64,000 bases of DNA. Source: JAWSVE01 sp033852115 (GTDB taxonomy: Bacteria > Pseudomonadota > Gammaproteobacteria > Pseudomonadales > Cellvibrionaceae). Both the position numbers and the translations under genes were made by a program. Under the pieces are notes generated by a model, which worked only from the letters and a program-made list of their open reading frames with translations, searched no databases and had not been told where the DNA came from. This document shows positions 8,747 to 17,785 of this stretch, piece after piece. Location: assembly GCA_033852115.1 (NCBI GenBank), contig JAWSVE010000008.1:434001-498000 (forward strand). Reading direction: 5' to 3'. Every line of letters begins with the position of its first letter. Positions within the stretch are counted from its first letter, which is position 1.

Positions 8747-10546
8747 TGGTTCTACTTTTGCAATAATAACGTTGGGCTTTCTATTGTCGCTGCTACCCAG
8801 CGTTTGTTTCGGAACCAAGTAAAAGTCTCCACCGCTGTGACCGGCTGCTCGAATTGGGCGCATCTCCGGTGTTTGATTCTCGCCGCTGTTGTCCCTGTGT
8901 CGAACGTTGACGGCAAGTTGTGAAAACAGCATGTTATCTCGCAAGATACTGTCGTTCTTTTCAAGGATGTCGATTAGTGCTCCTGCAAACAATGAATATT
9001 GACTTTGCGTCCCATCCAGAACGGGTTTAATACCGCCGGAAGAAATCACTAACCGTGAGCGTCGAGCGAGGCCGACTTCAATGGATTCTTTCGATAGTTT
9101 TTTGTTAACGCTTCCGAGTAAAAAAGGGCTTTTATCCGACGCCATGTTGCCCGCATAGCAAGAGTCGGCGAGTACAAGTATGGAGCGCGCTTGTATGCGG
9201 TCGAGGTGGTCGCTGATTACAGAGTTGCTGATCCAGTTTGAAAAGCGATCGGCCTGCGCGTCAACTGGCAACCAGTAACCGCGCTGACGATTACTAGAAC
9301 TGCTTTTGCGAATATTGCCGTGGCCAGCGTAATAAATCAAAAGGTTGTCTTCGGGTGTGAGTTGTTCATGTAAATCATTGAGCGCGTTGAGAATGCTTTT
9401 TTCGTCAGCGTCTTGAATGAGAATAGTACTAAAGCCATATTTATCTTCGAGTACACGTTGTAAATTCAACGTATCATTTTTGGGAGATCGCAGGTCTTCA
9501 ATATACCAATAATCTTGGTTGCCAATAATTAGTGCAAAGTAACGCCCAAATTGAATGTCATTGAGTTGCACAGGGTTAGACTCTGATAATCGATACGGTT
9601 CTAACAATGGCGCTGGTTCCGCCGCGCGATAGGCGATAGTCGGTAGACTATTGAGCTCGCTACGTAAGCTTTGGCTTTCCATTTCAGCGCGCTCATATAG
9701 TTGAGTGAGAACATCAATTTCCCGTTGTGCCGAAGCTAATTGTGTCTGCGTGGTTTCTAGTTCGATTTTCGTCGCATTAGTATTGGCTTCAGTTAAAGCG
9801 CTTTCCAACGCTTGTTGGCTGGCGAGAAGTGTTTGTTGTTCGTTGCGCAATTGAGCAAGTTGCTTGTTGAGGATTTGTGTTTGGCTTTCTGCAACGCTGA
9901 TCTTGCCATTCAATTCATTGCGCAGTTCATCTAGCGCCTGGTTGGCGGATGATTCATAAACTAATTGATCCTCCGTAAGGCCAGAGGCTTGGCGGTACCA
10001 ATTCAGTGCTTTTGAAATATCTTTTTCTACACCAAGGCCTTTTTCGTATAGGTAACCGAGATTAATTTGAGCACGTGTAAAACCTTGCTCGGCTGCTCTC
10101 TGATACCATGCAGCGGCTGATGGGTAGTCGGGCTCTGAGCTCAGCTCATCGCCACGTAAGCCGCGCTCGAAAATTTCACCAACGTTAGTTTGTGCTTCGG
10201 CGTCGCCCTGTTCGGCGGCTGGCAACCACACTTTTAGTGCAGTGCGGTAGTCTGCGCGATCGTATGCGACGTATTCACCACCACGGATTCGACAATCAAC
10301 GGCGGTCGTTTTGATGGCGCGACGTGCAGCGGAATAGGTCATTGCCCCGAGTTTGCGAATTTGGCCTGGCAGTAAGCAGTCGACGATATATAAATCTTTC
10401 GATTGGATTCCGTCGTTTGTGACATTTTGGTTGTCGTCTAGGGCGCTACAGCTGACAAGCAGTGTGGATACGACGGGAAGCATTGTCGCTAGTACTTTGC
10501 GTCGGGCGAGAGTTGAGTATCTTCCTTGTTTATGGCTGTTAATCAT
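8744..10546 (-). CDS. Caspase-like (peptidase C14) lipoprotein with Sel1 repeats
   Basis: The 600-residue protein begins with a signal peptide ending in a lipobox (LLVSC, Cys33), so it is probably a membrane-anchored lipoprotein. Two Sel1-like repeats lie at about 105-190 (AAAWYQRAAEQGFTRAQINL), then a coiled coil at about 205-300, then a caspase fold at about 335-590. The catalytic dyad is visible: His409 in YYAGHG and Cys463 in LADSCYAGN. Bacterial orthocaspases usually cleave after basic residues, but the substrate here is unknown. It is divergent from a hydrolase lipoprotein gene and close to a Ser/Thr kinase, so a stress-signalling role is conceivable but unproven. Confidence 0.88.
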   Translation of the reverse strand: MINSHKQGRYSTLARRKVLATMLPVVSTLLVSCSALDDNQNVTNDGIQSKDLYIVDCLLPGQIRKLGAMTYSAARRAIKTTAVDCRIRGGEYVAYDRADYRTALKVWLPAAEQGDAEAQTNVGEIFERGLRGDELSSEPDYPSAAAWYQRAAEQGFTRAQINLGYLYEKGLGVEKDISKALNWYRQASGLTEDQLVYESSANQALDELRNELNGKISVAESQTQILNKQLAQLRNEQQTLLASQQALESALTEANTNATKIELETTQTQLASAQREIDVLTQLYERAEMESQSLRSELNSLPTIAYRAAEPAPLLEPYRLSESNPVQLNDIQFGRYFALIIGNQDYWYIEDLRSPKNDTLNLQRVLEDKYGFSTILIQDADEKSILNALNDLHEQLTPEDNLLIYYAGHGNIRKSSSSNRQRGYWLPVDAQADRFSNWISNSVISDHLDRIQARSILVLADSCYAGNMASDKSPFLLGSVNKKLSKESIEVGLARRSRLVISSGGIKPVLDGTQSQYSLFAGALIDILEKNDSILRDNMLFSQLAVNVRHRDNSGENQTPEMRPIRAAGHSGGDFYLVPKQTLGSSDNRKPNVIIAKVEP

Positions 10547-10647
10547 GCTTGAATCCCTTCGATCAAAATAGTGGTGTATTTGCTACGTAGGCCAAGAACT
10601 GGGTCTGATTTTACTGACCAATATGGCGTGGTAGGAGTATACCGAAG

Positions 10648-11535
10648 ATGTTTCTTTGGTCGAAGCTCTGGTGTGTAATCATGTGCGTTCATTCAAATAA
10701 ACTTTGGTTGTGTGTTTTTCTGTCGCTGCTTAGTTGCGCTTCGCCGGTCGAAGACTTAGATAGAGCCGCTGCAGGTTTTCACTTCGACGCTAAAACCCTA
10801 ACAGCGACTACTGATGCGGAGAGGGGCGAGGCCGCTCTATCCCTTCCTATACGCATTTACAAAAATAATGTGTTGAAAGAAGAGGCTGGAAAAGAGTACG
10901 CGCTGATATTTTTAGAGGGTGATGGCAGACCCTGGCGCCGGGTGATCCCGAATAAAAATCCAAATACGCATAACTCGGTAGTCTTGCCTTTGATGGCCGC
11001 TTCCTCATCCTATCCGGCGGCGTATATTCATCGTCCGTGCTATGGCTTTAAAAAGATGCCGGAACGTTGCGACGCTTCATGGTGGACTTCTGGTCGTTAT
11101 TCTCTTCGGGTAGTTGAGCTGTTATCCAACACTATTGACCAGCTACAAGTGTCGTGGGGTGGCAGGCAACTCATTTTAGTTGGCCACAGTGGTGGGGGAG
11201 CATTGAGTCTGCTGGTCGCGAATCGACGACATGATGTGGCGGCGGTTGTTACTTTGGCTGGCAACCTCGATCATTCTGCATGGACTAATCACTTTCATTA
11301 TTTGCCGCTCAGTGAGTCGTTGAATGCACAGGATGTGATGTTGCCGAGTAGCGTCCTTCGGTGGCATTTGGTTGCTGGTAACGATAAAACCATTCCGGCA
11401 AATATCAGTGTGGCCTCGGTTGCCGAAGACCCACAAGCTAGGCTGCTTGTGTATGATGACTTCGATCACAATTGTTGCTGGGACAGGGTGTGGCCTGATA
11501 TCTCACGGCAACTGTTGCAACGGTTAGCTCGCTAA
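10648..11535 (+). CDS. Alpha/beta-hydrolase lipoprotein
   Basis: The 295-residue product has a signal peptide with lipobox LLSC (Cys30) and an alpha/beta-hydrolase fold. The nucleophile elbow is VGHSGGGALS, an Asp lies in the segment VAGNDKTIP, and the likely catalytic His is in DDFDHNCCW near the end. AGGAG ten bases upstream supports the ATG at 10648; an in-frame ATG at 10681 is an alternative. It is transcribed away from the caspase-like gene and converges on the kinase gene. The substrate cannot be named. Confidence 0.75.
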   Translation: MFLWSKLWCVIMCVHSNKLWLCVFLSLLSCASPVEDLDRAAAGFHFDAKTLTATTDAERGEAALSLPIRIYKNNVLKEEAGKEYALIFLEGDGRPWRRVIPNKNPNTHNSVVLPLMAASSSYPAAYIHRPCYGFKKMPERCDASWWTSGRYSLRVVELLSNTIDQLQVSWGGRQLILVGHSGGGALSLLVANRRHDVAAVVTLAGNLDHSAWTNHFHYLPLSESLNAQDVMLPSSVLRWHLVAGNDKTIPANISVASVAEDPQARLLVYDDFDHNCCWDRVWPDISRQLLQRLAR

Positions 11536-11565
11536 CCCTCGCAAATTTTGAAAAGGCAAAGTAAT

Positions 11566-13500
11566 TTATTTGAGCCTGGAAATCTTGGTTTGTAGTTTTT
11601 CTAATGCTAGCTCAATATCGTTGTTGCGGGTTCCCACGTCGCCACGTAATAAAAACTCCAGCGTTAACTGGAGCTGAATAAGCCGAAATACGTCATTGTT
11701 TTCGTTTTCGGCTTCTGCCATTACGATACTGGCAATCCTGTCAATGCGTCGGTCGATAATTACCTTGAATTTAAATTGGTCACGTGGGTCGATATTGTTC
11801 AGTTCTTGGAATGCTTCCCATGCTAAAGAATATAATTTGTGGGCTTGATCAATATCGCCATTTTCAAAGACTGTGTCGCCTTGTTTTATTGTGTCCGCAA
11901 GTGTTGCCATTGCAGGTGGTAAGTCATTAAGGCCAACACTGGCCTTAGACTGATTGGCTGCATACCAGCTGGAGGCAATAACTGAGACAATCAACACGGC
12001 GATACTCGCCAACATCCAACGGCGTATCTTCGTTGGCGGTTTGATTGCGTCGATGAATTCGCCCGCATTGCTATAACGTTGATTACGATCGAACGACAAG
12101 GACTTTTTAATCGCTCGCCAATAGCGAGCTTTTAATCCTGGAATAGGCTTGGCGACGAGGTTTTTTCGTTTTGCCTCTAATGCTGTGACTTTGTTGCCAT
12201 CTTTATCGGTGAAAGGGTGGTCGCCAGTCAGCAGGGCGTAGGCAACACAGCCCAGCGCATAGATGTCATCGGCGGGAATGGGCGCGCGGTCTTGAAGCAT
12301 TTCGGGGCTGGCATAGGCCGGTGTAATGGCTCCAAGGGTGTATGGGTCGAAATGCGTTTCGTCATTGCTTGTATCAATTTCGGCACCGGTGTTGCGAACC
12401 GCTTGTGCAATGCCAAAATCGAGAATCTTTACCGTTGAATCATCGGTGAGAATGATATTGTTGGGCTTCAAATCGGCATGTACGAAACCTTCTTGGTGAG
12501 CGTATGCGAGTCCGCGAGCGACCCGTTCAACTAACGCCATGATAGTTTGATGGTCGGCATGCTCAAATTGCTCATCTAAAATAATTTGATCTAACGTTTT
12601 GCCTTCCAAATACTCCATGCAGATATAGGCAACATCCTCGTCTCGGTCAAAGTCATAGACGGTAACAATATTGGGATGTGACAGGGTTTGGCTTTTCTTG
12701 GCTTCACGCTGGAGGGCGTACAATGCTTCGCCGGTATTACGTAGCTCGGGATTAAGTACCTTAATGGCTACGTAGGGGTTTTTATCAAAGAACTCTTCTT
12801 TGCGAATGTCGCGGGCCTTGAATACGGTACCCATGCCGCCGTGTCCAATGTTTTCTACCAGTACAAAACGCTGTTTAAGTGTGTCACCGACATTAATTTG
12901 CGATTCTTGGTCTGCCCCCTCGGCTAACCGGCCGTTCGGCCCTCGAGTTGCATCATCGTCAACTTGTGTGATTGCTTCGATGGTTTGTTTCAACGGCGCG
13001 ATGACGGTTTCCGCAAGATCTTCATTTGCTCTAGTGATTGTTTTATCGTCTAACGCTTTTGGCTGTATGGATGAGTTTGTGACAGCGATGCGTGTCGCAT
13101 CCTCATCTGCAGGAGGCATTCGGCGATCGATAATGATCGTATCTTCGTCTTCGGCAAGGTCACTCGGTATGGAACGGTCAACCTGGTTACCATTATCCTC
13201 AGCAGAGTCATGTGAGGGTAAAAATTTCGGCACAATGGTGCGATCGGCAGCTATCGCCCATTCTGTGACGGCATCCTCATTGTCCAGGTTGGACGCATTT
13301 TTCTCGCTGATAAGCGTCAGTATTTTCTGGAACAGACGTTCTCCCAACATTCCTTTGTCTTGCGCATCTATAAGGTCGTTAACCACTTCAGTTTCACTTA
13401 GAATCTGAATGTTTAACGCATTATCAAGCCATTCCAATAACCGCTGTTCGCTAATGGTATCGCTATCGTGTGCGACGAGAATGTCTTTAAAGGTTGTCAT
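11566..13500 (-). CDS. Membrane-anchored Ser/Thr protein kinase (PknB type)
   Basis: The 644-residue protein has a long acidic N-terminal region (1-205), a Hanks-type kinase domain (about 211-490), one transmembrane segment (about 500-520, SIAVLIVSVIASSWYA) and a periplasmic helical tail of about 120 residues. Seen motifs are the glycine loop GHGGMG (219-224), VAIKVLN (Lys247), HADLKPNN (341-348, catalytic Asp343) and DFGIAQ (361-366). The residue before the catalytic Asp is Ala rather than Arg, so it is a non-RD kinase. The acidic N-terminal region carries Thr-rich motifs (DTIIIDRR, DATRIA) that could be phosphorylated. Targets are unknown. Confidence 0.9.
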   Translation of the reverse strand: MTTFKDILVAHDSDTISEQRLLEWLDNALNIQILSETEVVNDLIDAQDKGMLGERLFQKILTLISEKNASNLDNEDAVTEWAIAADRTIVPKFLPSHDSAEDNGNQVDRSIPSDLAEDEDTIIIDRRMPPADEDATRIAVTNSSIQPKALDDKTITRANEDLAETVIAPLKQTIEAITQVDDDATRGPNGRLAEGADQESQINVGDTLKQRFVLVENIGHGGMGTVFKARDIRKEEFFDKNPYVAIKVLNPELRNTGEALYALQREAKKSQTLSHPNIVTVYDFDRDEDVAYICMEYLEGKTLDQIILDEQFEHADHQTIMALVERVARGLAYAHQEGFVHADLKPNNIILTDDSTVKILDFGIAQAVRNTGAEIDTSNDETHFDPYTLGAITPAYASPEMLQDRAPIPADDIYALGCVAYALLTGDHPFTDKDGNKVTALEAKRKNLVAKPIPGLKARYWRAIKKSLSFDRNQRYSNAGEFIDAIKPPTKIRRWMLASIAVLIVSVIASSWYAANQSKASVGLNDLPPAMATLADTIKQGDTVFENGDIDQAHKLYSLAWEAFQELNNIDPRDQFKFKVIIDRRIDRIASIVMAEAENENNDVFRLIQLQLTLEFLLRGDVGTRNNDIELALEKLQTKISRLK

Positions 13501-13766
13501 GGAGGGTAGTCGATCCTTCGAGCTGTTGGGTTTAAAGCGTCTGCGATTATACGTATGAATCTACCCGATGTCTTGGTCGATGAAAAAGGCTAACTATTCG
13601 AGGTTTTCCTAAAATAACTCCGTCCTGTTTCTAACCTTGAGATACATCAAGAGTAGGCTGTATTTGTGTGTAGCCCCATTGCTTTTGTGCATAAAGTGCA
13701 TCAATCCTAGGTTGGGTATGTGAAAATAGTTAGCACTATCTACGAAAATTTGTTCTCGGAGGATGC

Positions 13767-14597
13767 ATGAGTCATCAATATCTACTGACGAAGTTTGTCT
13801 TAGGGTTTTTTACAATAGTCATGATAGGGGGCTCTCTACAAGCCCAGGCGCAAGACGATCGTATCGACAGATTGGAACAACGACTCGCGGCGCTAGAGCA
13901 CCGTATTACGCTGCAGGAAGATGTCCATCAAGTGCGTCAGGTGGCGTTCACTTATGCCTACTTAATGGACAATGTGCTTTACGATCAGGTCATTGCGATG
14001 TTTTCTAAAAATATCGAATCCTGCGAGATCAGCGGTTACGGCGTGTTTAAAGGTTATGATGGCTGTGTTCGTATGTGGAAGGATTTGATCGGCAAGCCTC
14101 TAGGTGCTGATGATGGCCAGTTAGCGTTTGGGCGTTTGGCGAAGCATTACATGATTAAAGATGTTGTCACGGTATCACCGGATGGAAAAACGGCAACGGG
14201 TCGATTCGATTACCTGAGCGCGGGTGGTGCTTTGGGTGCGGACAATTACACCGGTAGCCAACTGGGGATTTATACGTTGGATTTTGTGAAAGAAAACGAC
14301 GTATGGAAGTTGAGTAAGTTTTGGTTAGTGTTCGACACGATTAATTACAATCATCGGGATTGGGCCAGTAATCCTCGTGTTCGTTGTCCAAGCAACACCG
14401 TGAAGCCCGATGGCCCCAGCACGTTTCATCATCCGTTTCCCGAAACCGGGGTTGTGCCGTTTCACTACCCTAACCCAGTCACTGGCGAGCCTATTGAAAC
14501 GCCGGTAACCGATACGAAGTATTGGATTGGTAATTGGCCGGGTGAGTTTGGTGGTCCTTGTGGCAAACGTTCAGATTTTGAAAAAGCCGCTGAGTAG
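13767..14597 (+). CDS. Exported SnoaL/NTF2-like protein
   Basis: The 276-residue product has a signal peptide (SLQAQAQDD cleavage region near residue 29), a short coiled-coil heptad stretch (DRLEQRLAALEHRI), and then a SnoaL_4-type NTF2-like domain beginning DVHQVRQVAFTYAYLMDNVL. GGAGG lies just before the ATG at 13767. It is followed after eight bases by a second protein of the same design, so the two form an operon. NTF2-like folds include dehydratases, isomerases and hydrolases; no catalytic assignment is possible here. Similar proteins often occur beside steroid or terpenoid catabolic genes. Confidence 0.75.
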   Translation: MSHQYLLTKFVLGFFTIVMIGGSLQAQAQDDRIDRLEQRLAALEHRITLQEDVHQVRQVAFTYAYLMDNVLYDQVIAMFSKNIESCEISGYGVFKGYDGCVRMWKDLIGKPLGADDGQLAFGRLAKHYMIKDVVTVSPDGKTATGRFDYLSAGGALGADNYTGSQLGIYTLDFVKENDVWKLSKFWLVFDTINYNHRDWASNPRVRCPSNTVKPDGPSTFHHPFPETGVVPFHYPNPVTGEPIETPVTDTKYWIGNWPGEFGGPCGKRSDFEKAAE

Positions 14598-14605
14598 GAA
14601 ATAAA

Positions 14606-15331
14606 ATGATGAAGAGAAGTAGACTTGTTGTCTTAGCTTGGGGTTTGGTACTGGTTGGTCTAATCGGCTGTGATGACCAATCACAAAAAATAAGTGAGCT
14701 GGAAGCTCGACTAAACGCCATCGAAAATGAAGCGCGTTACACTAGCGATGTGCTCGCAATCTGGAAGTTGCAATCCCGTTATCAGCATTACATTAACATC
14801 GGCGCACGGCAGGACATTGTCTCGCTGTTTGCCGATCACCCCGACGTAGAAATTGAATTAAGTAACAAAGGGATTGTGCGCGGCGCGGATGCGCCTCATC
14901 GCTACTTTTTACGTGCTGGCCAGCCTAAACCGGCGACGCCACCGAAACCGATTCCTGGTTTTATGGTGATGCATATGTCGGTTAATCCAGCCATTGAAAT
15001 CAATCACGATGGCACTCAAGCGAAAGCGGTTTGGTTGAGCCCGGGTATCACCAATATTTTTCGTGAAGGGAAAATGAAAGCGGGTTGGAATTTTGGCAAA
15101 TACGAGATGGAGTATATTAAACAAGAATTACAATGGAAAATTCTCTCGTTTCGTTGGCATCAAATATTTTTGACGCCTTATGATAAAGGCTGGGTGGAAG
15201 AGAATATACACCCAGGTTCGGTCGGTGCCGCCGTGAAGCCGGATCAGCCATCCGCGCCAGATTTTTATCGCCCCTACGACGCGACGAGTACAGACAACCG
15301 CTTTGATCCACCACCGCCCGAACCCTACTAA
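14606..15331 (+). CDS. SnoaL/NTF2-like lipoprotein
   Basis: The 241-residue protein carries a lipoprotein signal peptide (LVGLIGC, Cys22), a coiled-coil stretch (ISELEARLNAIENEA) and an NTF2-like domain (DVLAIWKLQSRYQHYINIGA onward). It parallels the preceding protein in layout (signal, coiled coil, NTF2 fold), suggesting duplication and possibly hetero-oligomer formation. The two genes are eight bases apart. A 200-base gap then precedes the ferredoxin/P450 pair. Confidence 0.72.
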   Translation: MMKRSRLVVLAWGLVLVGLIGCDDQSQKISELEARLNAIENEARYTSDVLAIWKLQSRYQHYINIGARQDIVSLFADHPDVEIELSNKGIVRGADAPHRYFLRAGQPKPATPPKPIPGFMVMHMSVNPAIEINHDGTQAKAVWLSPGITNIFREGKMKAGWNFGKYEMEYIKQELQWKILSFRWHQIFLTPYDKGWVEENIHPGSVGAAVKPDQPSAPDFYRPYDATSTDNRFDPPPPEPY

Positions 15332-15531
15332 CGTTAGCGCTGTCACAACATGTGATTAATACAACTTTATTACTACAAGTTATTGAATGCGACTTTATAG
15401 GCGCTTTCTTTTTATGGGGCGTTTAAATACTCATAGGTCGCAAAAAGGGCTTATCTTTGGGGTAGGAGAATGTTATTGTCGCTAACTTTCACAACTAGGA
15501 AGAATCAAGTAATTCTGAAGAAAGGATATTT

Positions 15532-15858
15532 ATGAGTAGTATAAAAGTGACTTACATTTCACATGATGGTAACGAACAAACGGTTGAGACTGCAGCTGGC
15601 ACCAGTGTGATGCAAGCCGCTGTAGATAACATGGTGCCAGGTATCGACGGCGACTGCGGAGGCTCCTGTAGCTGCGCTACATGCCACGTGTTTGTAGACG
15701 ATGCTTTTACGAGTAAGCTCGATGAGCTATCCGAGTCGGAAGCCGATATGTTAGAGCTGCGTCCAGACCGCCAGGCAAACTCGCGCCTAGCCTGTCAAAT
15801 TATTCTTGATGACACACTCGACGGAATTAAAGTCACCACACCTGAATTTCAATACTAA
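15532..15858 (+). CDS. Adrenodoxin-type [2Fe-2S] ferredoxin
   Basis: The 108-residue protein has the vertebrate/putidaredoxin-type cluster motif C-x5-C-x2-C in GDCGGSCSCATCHVFV and the fourth ligand in RLACQII. It carries single electrons to a P450. The P450 gene follows after 51 bases, so it is the likely partner. No matching ferredoxin reductase gene is adjacent. An AAAGGA Shine-Dalgarno precedes the ATG. Confidence 0.93.
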   Translation: MSSIKVTYISHDGNEQTVETAAGTSVMQAAVDNMVPGIDGDCGGSCSCATCHVFVDDAFTSKLDELSESEADMLELRPDRQANSRLACQIILDDTLDGIKVTTPEFQY

Positions 15859-15909
15859 CGAAGTCTTGGGGCATCATCGTTTAACGTTAAACAAACGGAG
15901 GGGGTTTAG

Positions 15910-17166
15910 ATGGAACAGTCAATGAAAGAAAAGAAAAACTGGAGCATGGTCGGGCGCAATGCTGACACCATGCCGCTCAGTGAAATTGATATTTCTCACC
16001 CAGGTATTTGGCGAGAGGGCACCTATAAACCCTTTCTCGCGCGCTTGCGTCGCGATGCACCAGTCCATTATTGCGCCGAGTCAGCGGTTGGATCATATTG
16101 GTCTATCACTAAGTACCGTGACATCATGCATGTCGATACCTCTCACGATGTGTTTTCATCGGAGCCGACAATCGGCATCATCGACGCCCCTGAAGATTTT
16201 CAGCAAGCGATGTTCATCGCCATGGATCCACCAAAGCACGATGAGCAACGTAAAGCCGTACAAGGTGCGGTTGCTCCCCCTAATTTAAAATTGTTGGAAG
16301 GCGTCATTCGCGAGCGCGCTGCGAAATTGTTGGATGCGTGTCCCGTTGGTGAAGAATTCAATTGGGTTGACTATGTGTCGGTTGAATTAACGACACAAAT
16401 GTTGGCTACTTTGTTTGATTTTCCATTTGAGGACCGTCACCTCTTAACTTACTGGTCTGACGTGTCGACGGCAATTCCTGGGGGTGGAATCATTGATTCC
16501 TATGATGAGCGCGAGACGATTCTGCAAGAATGCGCAGAATATTTCGGTCGCTTGTTTGTGGAGCGTTCCAAGCAGCCACCAAAAGGGGATTTTATTTCGA
16601 TGCTGGCGCACTCCGAAGCCACTAAATCGATGCCGCCTCATGAGTTCTTAGGTAACCTGCTGCTATTAATTGTTGGTGGGAACGATACAACACGGAACTC
16701 AATTTCCGGTGGTGTGTTGGCGCTTAACGAAAACCCGGCTGAATACGATAAACTCCGGGCTAACCCTACGATCATTCCAAATATGGTGTCTGAAATTATT
16801 CGTTGGCAAACACCGTTAGCGCACATGCGTCGCACGGCCAACATGGATGTTAACCTCGGTGGTCAGACGATCAAGAAGGGTGACAAGGTTATCATGTGGT
16901 ATGCGTCAGGTAATCTTGACGACGAGGTTATTGAAAATGCCGACCAGTTTATAATTGATCGAAAAAATGCACGTCAGCATTTGTCATTTGGTTTCGGCAT
17001 TCATCGCTGCATGGGAAATCGCCTAGCCGAAATGCAATTACGTATTGTCTGGGAAGAGATTATGAAGCGGTTTTCGTTTGTTGAAGTTGTTGGTGAGCCG
17101 CAACGAATTTATTCGAGCTTTGTAAAAGGTTACACGCATTTACCAGTGAAAGTGCATCCTCTGTAA
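15910..17166 (+). CDS. Cytochrome P450, CYP153-like
   Basis: The 418-residue P450 shows the I-helix motif VGGNDTTRNS, the K-helix region SEIIRWQTPLAHMRRTA, and the haem loop FGFGIHRCMGNRLAE with Cys367 as thiolate ligand. GGNDTTRNS, WQTPLAHMRRTA and HRCMGNRLAEMQLRI are typical of the CYP153 family, soluble alkane and fatty-acid omega-hydroxylases. The upstream ferredoxin fits a class I electron chain. The subfamily call is from remembered motifs, not from a search. A strong terminator follows. Confidence 0.9.
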   Translation: MEQSMKEKKNWSMVGRNADTMPLSEIDISHPGIWREGTYKPFLARLRRDAPVHYCAESAVGSYWSITKYRDIMHVDTSHDVFSSEPTIGIIDAPEDFQQAMFIAMDPPKHDEQRKAVQGAVAPPNLKLLEGVIRERAAKLLDACPVGEEFNWVDYVSVELTTQMLATLFDFPFEDRHLLTYWSDVSTAIPGGGIIDSYDERETILQECAEYFGRLFVERSKQPPKGDFISMLAHSEATKSMPPHEFLGNLLLLIVGGNDTTRNSISGGVLALNENPAEYDKLRANPTIIPNMVSEIIRWQTPLAHMRRTANMDVNLGGQTIKKGDKVIMWYASGNLDDEVIENADQFIIDRKNARQHLSFGFGIHRCMGNRLAEMQLRIVWEEIMKRFSFVEVVGEPQRIYSSFVKGYTHLPVKVHPL

Positions 17167-17190
17167 GTTTTTTAGATGGCAGTTGTTTTA

Positions 17191-17227
17191 AAAACCCGAG
17201 TTATTGAAAAAATGCTCGGGTTTTTTC
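17191..17227 (+). terminator. Rho-independent terminator after the P450 gene
   Basis: Stem ACCCGAG with CTCGGGT around an A-rich loop, followed by a T run at 17220-17226, located 25 bases after the P450 stop. Confidence 0.85.
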
Positions 17228-17265
17228 GTATTAGAAGTGGTGTTTAGTATGGTGGTTCTAGTGCC

Positions 17266-17448
17266 GGGTAATTGGGTGGATGGCCTTTCCTAGGCACGCA
17301 GTTCGGCATCCATGCCGCTCTCTTCGGCGTCCTGCCTCAGGCCAATTTGCATGGAGCAAATTGGGACGCCGTCTTTTGTGGCGCCCGCAGGGTGAAACAC
17401 AGGAAGTGTTTCATCAACGTCTTGAAAAGGCCATCCACCCAATTACCC
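17266..17448. repeat. Composite palindromic element with 23-base terminal inverted repeats
   Basis: The ends are exact 23-base inverted repeats: GGGTAATTGGGTGGATGGCC plus TTT at 17266-17288 and its complement at 17426-17448. Inside are two further hairpins, CCAATTTGC/GCAAATTGG and TGAAACAC/GTGTTTCA. The 183-base unit has no credible gene; a plus-strand open frame over it (17280-17516) lacks family features. It resembles a MITE or composite REP element mobilised in trans. Confidence 0.8.
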
Positions 17449-17610
17449 TAGCCCAGCGCCAATCTTTTGAGGGAGAGGTTGAAGTAGTTGCAGCTGATCG
17501 CAACTGCGACAGCTGAACAGTGATAATGCACCTCAAAGATGATTAATAGAAAGTATCATTGTGAGTTTGTTTTTATTGATGAAATAAATGCCATTCTCCC
17601 GTTTGCGGAG

Positions 17611-17767
17611 TTAAAGAACGCGCCTATATATGGATACATTTTTCCCCTGAATTAAAGAGCGCGCCTATATATAGACAATTGTGCCTAGATGTGGATACTT
17701 GGTGTCCATATTTGGATATTTGTGCCTAGATATGGAGACAGTATCCATATCTAGGCGCGTTCTTTAA
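17611..17767. repeat. Array of GCCTAkATATGGATAC-like units with inverted ends
   Basis: TTAAAGAACGCGCCTATATA begins a 27-base arm at 17611-17637. Its inverted copy lies at 17741-17767 with a single mismatch. Between them are partial direct copies starting near 17652 (TTAAAGAGCGCGCCTATATA), 17683 (GCCTAGATGTGGATAC) and 17723 (GCCTAGATATGGAGAC). The array ends 18 bases before the next start codon. It may be a small mobile palindromic element or a multi-site operator. Confidence 0.7.
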
Positions 17768-17785
17768 TAAACTGTTAGCACTAGC

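Noticed and set aside
12800..13408. 202-codon plus-strand open frame
   Set aside because: It is antisense to the Ser/Thr kinase N-terminal region, is rich in Ser/Ala from codon mirroring, and shows no family features.
17280..17516. 78-codon open frame over the 183-base palindromic element
   Set aside because: The frame runs across inverted repeats, lacks a ribosome-binding site and has no recognisable domain.
17611..17767. Possible CRISPR array
   Set aside because: Units are of mixed orientation and irregular spacing, with no constant spacer length and no cas genes in the window.
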